Positions 59,886 through 64,000 of a DNA stretch of 64,000 nt are shown piece by piece (position 1 is the first letter of the stretch; the number at the start of each line of letters is the position of its first letter). A program made the translations under genes and the position numbers. Origin of the DNA: Prevotella sp. (GTDB taxonomy: Bacteria; Bacteroidota; Bacteroidia; Bacteroidales; Bacteroidaceae); assembly GCA_017410365.1 (NCBI GenBank), contig JAFQQY010000046.1:1-64000 (forward strand), in the 5' to 3' direction. Under the pieces are notes generated by a model that did no database searches, was not told the origin of the DNA, and saw only the letters and a program-made list of their open reading frames with translations.

Positions 59886-61244
59886 ATGAAGATAATCATA
59901 GCAGGCGCAGGAGCAGTGGGCACTCATTTGGCAAAGCTATTGTCAAGGGAGTACCAGAACTGTACGCTCATCGACGATGATAAAGAGCGGTTGGGCAATT
60001 TAGGCTCGGACTACGATATAATGACGATGTTGGCGTCGCCAACGAGTATCAAGGCATTGAAAGAAGCCGGTACGGAAGATGCCGACCTCTTTATTGCCGT
60101 TACTCCAGACGAGAGCAGGAATATGAATTCCTGTATTTTGGCGCATGCGCTGGGCGCAAAGAAGACCGTAGCGCGAATAGATAATTATGAGTATCTGGCA
60201 CCTAGTCTTGAAGAGTTCTTCAAGAACCTTGGCATCGATTCGCTGATTTATCCTGAAGTTCTTGCTGCTATCGACATTAACAACGGACTCCGCATGAGTT
60301 GGGTACGCCAGCGTTGGGATGTTCACGGAGGAGCATTGGTGATGCTTGGCGTGAAGCTGCGTGAGACGTGCGAAATTCTTAACCGTCCGCTGAAAGAACT
60401 TTGCGGTCCAGACGATCCTTACCATATTGTTGCTATAAAGCGTGGCGATGAGACAATCATTCCTGGCGGAAATGACGAGTTGCGCATGCACGACCAGGCA
60501 TACTTTATGACAACAAAAGAGTATATCCCGTATATACGAAAGATAAGCGGCAAGGAACATTATGCCGACGTAAAGAATGTGATTATTATGGGCGGAAGCA
60601 AGACGGCAGTCAGGGCTGCGCTTACTACTCCCGATTATATGAATGTCAAGATTATCGAGATGAGCGAGAAACGCTGCGAACGGTTGAATCAATTGTTGGC
60701 AGATGTAGATACTATGGTTATTCATGGCGACGGGCGCGACATCAATCTTCTTGTTGAAGAGGGCATAAACAATACTCAGGCTTTTGTGGCACTGACGGAA
60801 AATGCCGAAACAAACATCCTGGCATGCCTTACCGCCAAGAGACTGGGCGTAAGGAAAACCATTGCCATGGTAGAGAATCTTGACTATGTAAGCATGGCTG
60901 AGGAATTGGATATCGGTACTATTATTAATAAGAAGACCATTGCTGCCGGACATATTTATCAGATGCTGCTCGATGCCGATGTCACCAATATGCGTTCGCT
61001 TATGATGGTCGACTCTGATGTGGCAGAGTTTGTTGCAGCCCAGGGCTCACCGGTCACCAAGAAACCGGTCAAGGACTTGAAACTGCCAGCCGGTGTTACT
61101 ATAGGCGGTCTAGTGCGTCACAACGTGGGTATGCTTGTTAATGGTAACTCTCAGATCGAGGCAGGCGACTCTGTAATGGTGTTCTGCCATGAGCACAATC
61201 TGCATAAGGTAGAGAAATACTTCAAGCACCATCTGTTATGGTAG
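59886..61244 (+). CDS. trkA: Trk system potassium uptake protein TrkA
   Basis: A 452-residue cytoplasmic NAD-binding gating subunit with two RCK halves. Each has a Rossmann segment (IIIAGAGAVGTHLAKLL near the start; NVIIMGGSKTAVRAAL at about 234) and a TrkA-C domain. It controls the TrkH channel, whose gene overlaps its stop by 7 bp. Confidence 0.95.
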   Translation: MKIIIAGAGAVGTHLAKLLSREYQNCTLIDDDKERLGNLGSDYDIMTMLASPTSIKALKEAGTEDADLFIAVTPDESRNMNSCILAHALGAKKTVARIDNYEYLAPSLEEFFKNLGIDSLIYPEVLAAIDINNGLRMSWVRQRWDVHGGALVMLGVKLRETCEILNRPLKELCGPDDPYHIVAIKRGDETIIPGGNDELRMHDQAYFMTTKEYIPYIRKISGKEHYADVKNVIIMGGSKTAVRAALTTPDYMNVKIIEMSEKRCERLNQLLADVDTMVIHGDGRDINLLVEEGINNTQAFVALTENAETNILACLTAKRLGVRKTIAMVENLDYVSMAEELDIGTIINKKTIAAGHIYQMLLDADVTNMRSLMMVDSDVAEFVAAQGSPVTKKPVKDLKLPAGVTIGGLVRHNVGMLVNGNSQIEAGDSVMVFCHEHNLHKVEKYFKHHLLW

Positions 61245-62695
61245 ATTTCAAGATATTATACAAGATTGTCGGACGTCTTCTGTTTCTTGAAGCCGCCTTT
61301 ATGCTTTGCTGCGTGTTTATAGCATTATGGCATCATGAAGACGACTTGATAGCGTTCATAGCATCTATGCTGCTTACTATAGTGGCAGGTGTGATGTTCG
61401 TCTTTTTCGGTCGTGGCGCAGGCAATAACATGAGTCGCAAGGAAGCCTATCTGGTGGTTACGGTGACGTGGGTCGTCTTCAGTATCTTCGGAATGCTCCC
61501 GTTTCTTATAAGTGGCTATATTACCAATATCACTGATGCGTATTTTGAGACGATGTCTGGATTTACGACAACAGGAGCAACAATATTAGACGACGTTGAA
61601 TGCCTGCCTCACGGCATCTTGTTTTGGCGCTCACTGACACAGTGGATTGGCGGTCTTGGTATCGTGTTCTTCACTATAGCCATTCTGCCGTCTATGGTGG
61701 GTGGCAGCATGAAGGTGTTCAGCGCCGAGGCTACAGGACCGATAAAGTCGAAAATGCATCCGCGACTTACTACTAGTGCAAAGTGGCTGTGGTCTATATA
61801 TCTTGCCTTGACGATAGCTTGTGGCGTGTCTTATTGGTTGGCTGGCATGGATTGGTTCGACAGCCTTAACTACTCCATGACAACAACGGCAACGGGAGGC
61901 TTCTCTACCCACAACGACAGTACTCTGCATTTTAATTCTGTTTCTATCGATTATATAAGCATACTCTTCCAGTTCCTTTCGGGCATGAACTTCATCTTGC
62001 TCTATTCGGTTGTGTTTAAGGGGCAGTTGCGCAATCTGGGAAAGAACTCCGAGTTTAAGCTTTATTTAGGTATAGTGCTCATTGCTACGGCATGGATTGC
62101 CTCACTGCTTATATGGAACTGCGGTTATGACATTGAGAAGGCACTCCGTTGCTCGCTCTATCAGGTGGTATCGTTTATCACGACTACCGGACTCTTCAAC
62201 GACGATGCTGCTCAATGGCCTCACCTCACATGGGTGATATTGGGAGTATGCATGTTCATCGGTTCGTGTGCAGGCTCAACTAGTGGAGGTTTTAAATGTA
62301 TTCGTGGCGTTATGATTGTAAAGATCATTCAGAATGAGTTCCGCCGCATGTTGCATCCAAATGCCGTTTTGCCGGTAAAGGTTAACGGCCAACCTATACC
62401 GCAGGCCACTATCTATGCGCTTCTTTCGTTTTTTGCGGTGTTCATATTAATGTGCCTTGTTACTGCCACGATAATGATTGTTGTTGGTGTTGACCACGTA
62501 AATGCCATCACCATTTCGTTAAGTTGCGTGAGCAATGTCGGTCCGACGCTCGGTACTGAGATTGGTCCTGTGATGTCGTGGAGTGGTCTTCCTGATGTCG
62601 TGAAATGGCTCTGTTCGTTGCTTATGCTGATGGGGCGTCTTGAAATAATGACAGTGCTCGTTCTTTTCACCGGCAGTTATTGGAAAGATAATTGA
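61238..62695 (+). CDS. trkH: Trk potassium uptake protein TrkH
   Basis: A 485-residue inner-membrane potassium translocator with four M1-P-M2 repeats. Selectivity-filter segments include SGFTTTGATI, TATGGFSTHN and FITTTGLFND. It overlaps trkA by 7 bp, so the two are coupled. Transcription probably ends at the hairpin at 62752-62779. Confidence 0.95.
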   Translation: MVDFKILYKIVGRLLFLEAAFMLCCVFIALWHHEDDLIAFIASMLLTIVAGVMFVFFGRGAGNNMSRKEAYLVVTVTWVVFSIFGMLPFLISGYITNITDAYFETMSGFTTTGATILDDVECLPHGILFWRSLTQWIGGLGIVFFTIAILPSMVGGSMKVFSAEATGPIKSKMHPRLTTSAKWLWSIYLALTIACGVSYWLAGMDWFDSLNYSMTTTATGGFSTHNDSTLHFNSVSIDYISILFQFLSGMNFILLYSVVFKGQLRNLGKNSEFKLYLGIVLIATAWIASLLIWNCGYDIEKALRCSLYQVVSFITTTGLFNDDAAQWPHLTWVILGVCMFIGSCAGSTSGGFKCIRGVMIVKIIQNEFRRMLHPNAVLPVKVNGQPIPQATIYALLSFFAVFILMCLVTATIMIVVGVDHVNAITISLSCVSNVGPTLGTEIGPVMSWSGLPDVVKWLCSLLMLMGRLEIMTVLVLFTGSYWKDN

Positions 62696-62744
62696 CCTTC
62701 TGCTTATAAGCCTTGATTTTTGATTGATTTACCCATTTGGGATA

Positions 62745-62967
62745 AAAAAGACGAGTCCGACTCACATGAGTCGGACTCGCTTTTCACTAATAACTAAAAA
62801 CTTTCTCTAAAATAGTCTCGCGACTAAAAAAAAAACTACCTAAAACTATTAACTTATGAATAACCAAAAAACTAATCTTTTTTACCTTCTAACCAATATC
62901 TATTGAAGTATCCTTTTCTAACAATCTTTTTTACCTAACTATTACCTATTTGTTGTCTTTTTTCTTT
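62745..62967 (-). ncRNA. Probable non-coding RNA with its own promoter and terminator
   Basis: On the minus strand a strong promoter (62975-62983) faces about 200 bp with no ATG-initiated frame, ending at a 13-bp hairpin with T-run (62752-62779). The transcript would contain AGGTAAAAAAGATT twice and a TCGCGA palindrome. I cannot name a known RNA family. Confidence 0.5.
62747..62785. terminator. Strong bidirectional terminator
   Basis: A 13-bp stem CGAGTCCGACTCA/TGAGTCGGACTCG with a 2-nt apical gap, flanked by an A-run on the left and CTTTTC on the right. It serves trkH from one side and the putative ncRNA from the other. Confidence 0.85.
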
Positions 62968-62974
62968 TGACGAT

Positions 62975-62983
62975 GCAAAGGTA
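62975..62983 (-). promoter_or_regulatory. Orphan promoter: -7 box TACCTTTGC with TTG 19 nt upstream
   Basis: Both the -7 box and a -33 TTG at consensus spacing are present on the minus strand. The nearest minus-strand gene, rsmA, lies behind it, so it must drive something other than a visible protein gene. Confidence 0.65.
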
Positions 62984-63105
62984 CTAGATATATTTCTATT
63001 GACAATAAATCTTATTGATATATTATCGAAAAATATGTATATTGTTGATGTAAATCAATCTTTGTGTGCGAACACAGTAATTTGTGCTCGCACACAAAGC
63101 CGATT

Positions 63106-63912
63106 TTAGCCGTTATTTGATAGTTTTAGTTGCTCTTCTATTTGGTTTGTCAAATCAACAAACTGAGCTATTGTAAGTTGCTCTGGGCGTTTGGTCATTA
63201 TATCTCGTGCAAAGAAGTCGTCAGTTGTAGGTTTTCCTGCAAATATCTGGCGCAGACTGACTCGGAGCATCTTGCGGCGCTGGTTGAATGTGGTCTTTAC
63301 CACCTGCTTGAATAGTTTCTCGTCGCATCCCAGGTCAGTAGTCTCGTTGCGTGTCATGCGTATTACCGCACTTTTTACTTTTGGTGGCGGGTTGAATACG
63401 TTTTCATCTACAGTGAACAGATATTCAACATTATACCATGCCTGAATCAGTACGCTGAGTATTCCGTATGCCTTTGTGCCTGGTTCAGATGCCATACGCT
63501 GTGCCACCTCACGCTGAATCATACCTGTACAGCAAGGAATGAGGTCCTTGTTGTCAAGCATCTTGAAGAATATCTGCGATGAGATATCGTATGGATAGTT
63601 GCCGGTCAGTACGAACTGTTTGCCGTCAAAAACCTTGTTGAGGTCCATGCGAAGGAAGTCTTCTCCTAATATATTGTCAGACAGTTGCGGATAGTTGGCA
63701 TGCAGATACTCAACCGACTCGCTGTCAATCTCAACCACCTTTACTGGGCGAGGCTTTTCTATAAGGTACTGTGTTAGCACTCCCATACCTGGTCCCACTT
63801 CCAGTACTGGCAGGTCAGGGCATGCGTCAACAGTGTCGGCAATGCGTTTGGCAATGCTTAAATCGATCAGAAAGTGCTGACCGAGATTCTTTTTAGGTCT
63901 TACTAATTTCAT
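63106..63912 (-). CDS. rsmA: 16S rRNA dimethyladenosine transferase
   Basis: A 268-residue KsgA/RsmA methyltransferase that dimethylates A1518 and A1519 of 16S rRNA. Motifs: VRPKKNLGQHFL, AdoMet loop VLEVGPGMGVLTQYL and catalytic LTGNYPYDIS; a C-terminal helical domain follows (KTTFNQRRKMLRVSLRQI). ATG 63912 is chosen because the -7 box lies at 63921-63929, leaving almost no leader. Confidence 0.96.
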   Translation of the reverse strand: MKLVRPKKNLGQHFLIDLSIAKRIADTVDACPDLPVLEVGPGMGVLTQYLIEKPRPVKVVEIDSESVEYLHANYPQLSDNILGEDFLRMDLNKVFDGKQFVLTGNYPYDISSQIFFKMLDNKDLIPCCTGMIQREVAQRMASEPGTKAYGILSVLIQAWYNVEYLFTVDENVFNPPPKVKSAVIRMTRNETTDLGCDEKLFKQVVKTTFNQRRKMLRVSLRQIFAGKPTTDDFFARDIMTKRPEQLTIAQFVDLTNQIEEQLKLSNNG

Positions 63913-63920
63913 ATCTGTTT

Positions 63921-63929
63921 GCAAAGATA
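63921..63929 (-). promoter_or_regulatory. -7 box TATCTTTGC of rsmA
   Basis: Consensus box 9 nt upstream of the ATG, implying a near-leaderless transcript. The last 70 bp of the window hold no gene I can see. Confidence 0.6.
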
Positions 63930-64000
63930 CAACAAATGAGAGCAAAAAAAGTCAAGCTTGCTTGAAATTTTTTTGCCGAGTGCCGTCCTATCTTATTCAA

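Overview
The window comes from a member of the Bacteroidales, most likely Prevotella in the broad sense. Genes start without Shine-Dalgarno sites. Many are preceded by the Bacteroidota -7 box TAnnTTTG(C), and several families are typical of the phylum (DUF3316, DUF3822, an S41 lipoprotein protease, eukaryote-type GlyRS). No rRNA is present and there is one tRNA. The assignment is inference from gene content and promoter style.

Layout. 0.4-5 kb: a secreted GH43 glycosidase, a VWA protein divergent from a sigma-like/A1S_2505 fusion, and an S1/P1 nuclease. 5.1-6.2 kb: a HigBA-type toxin-antitoxin pair and tRNA-Leu(UAG) between related inverted repeats. 6.2-8.1 kb: an ABC-type ATPase with a DUF4435 TOPRIM-like partner, a pairing reminiscent of the PARIS defence system. 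8.2-13 kb: a DMT exporter, dinB and alaS. 13.2-17.5 kb: an L-fucose operon (aldo/keto reductase, fucI, fucP) followed by a MerR regulator. 18.2-28.7 kb: a leftward run with a porin-like protein, a Tat-exported Fe-S aldo/keto reductase, a NapH/NapG-like Fe-S protein, tatC, tatA, an S41 protease, DUF3316, parC and a lipoprotein. 29.4-32.5 kb: a 1037-residue fusion of a URO-D-like methyltransferase, a homocysteine methyltransferase and a corrinoid protein.

33.3-48 kb is an accessory island. It holds a DUF1016 nuclease, a reverse transcriptase, an AAA+ ATPase, several small genes (one resembling the C-terminal domain of FtsZ), a relic of a large polyvalent protein, a WYL regulator with a perfect palindrome at its promoter, a DnaQ-like exonuclease, a 1350-residue DUF262/HNH/DUF262 protein and a zeta-toxin pair. 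A perfect 101-bp direct repeat (35079-35179 and 46822-46922) brackets most of it. The island separates the corrinoid fusion from two functionally related genes at 48.2-50.3 kb (a MetH-type activation domain protein and an MtaA/CmuA-type methyltransferase). 50.4-64 kb returns to housekeeping genes: glyS, FKBP lipoprotein, PPTase, RecD-like helicase, DUF3822, rsmD, panE-like, dxs, trkA, trkH and rsmA. A probable ncRNA with its own promoter and terminator lies between trkH and rsmA.

Two observations stand out. First, a modular repeat made of octanucleotides (GGAGTNNA blocks, a GACAWTAGC core, then blocks of AACTYGTC) recurs in the window. Three copies lie inside genes, always in the same open frame and always at domain junctions of multidomain proteins. 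Many other gaps hold their own short tandem repeats with 7-, 8-, 9- or 10-nt units. Second, the 37-46.6 kb cluster looks like a defence locus whose combination of parts I do not recognise as a named system.
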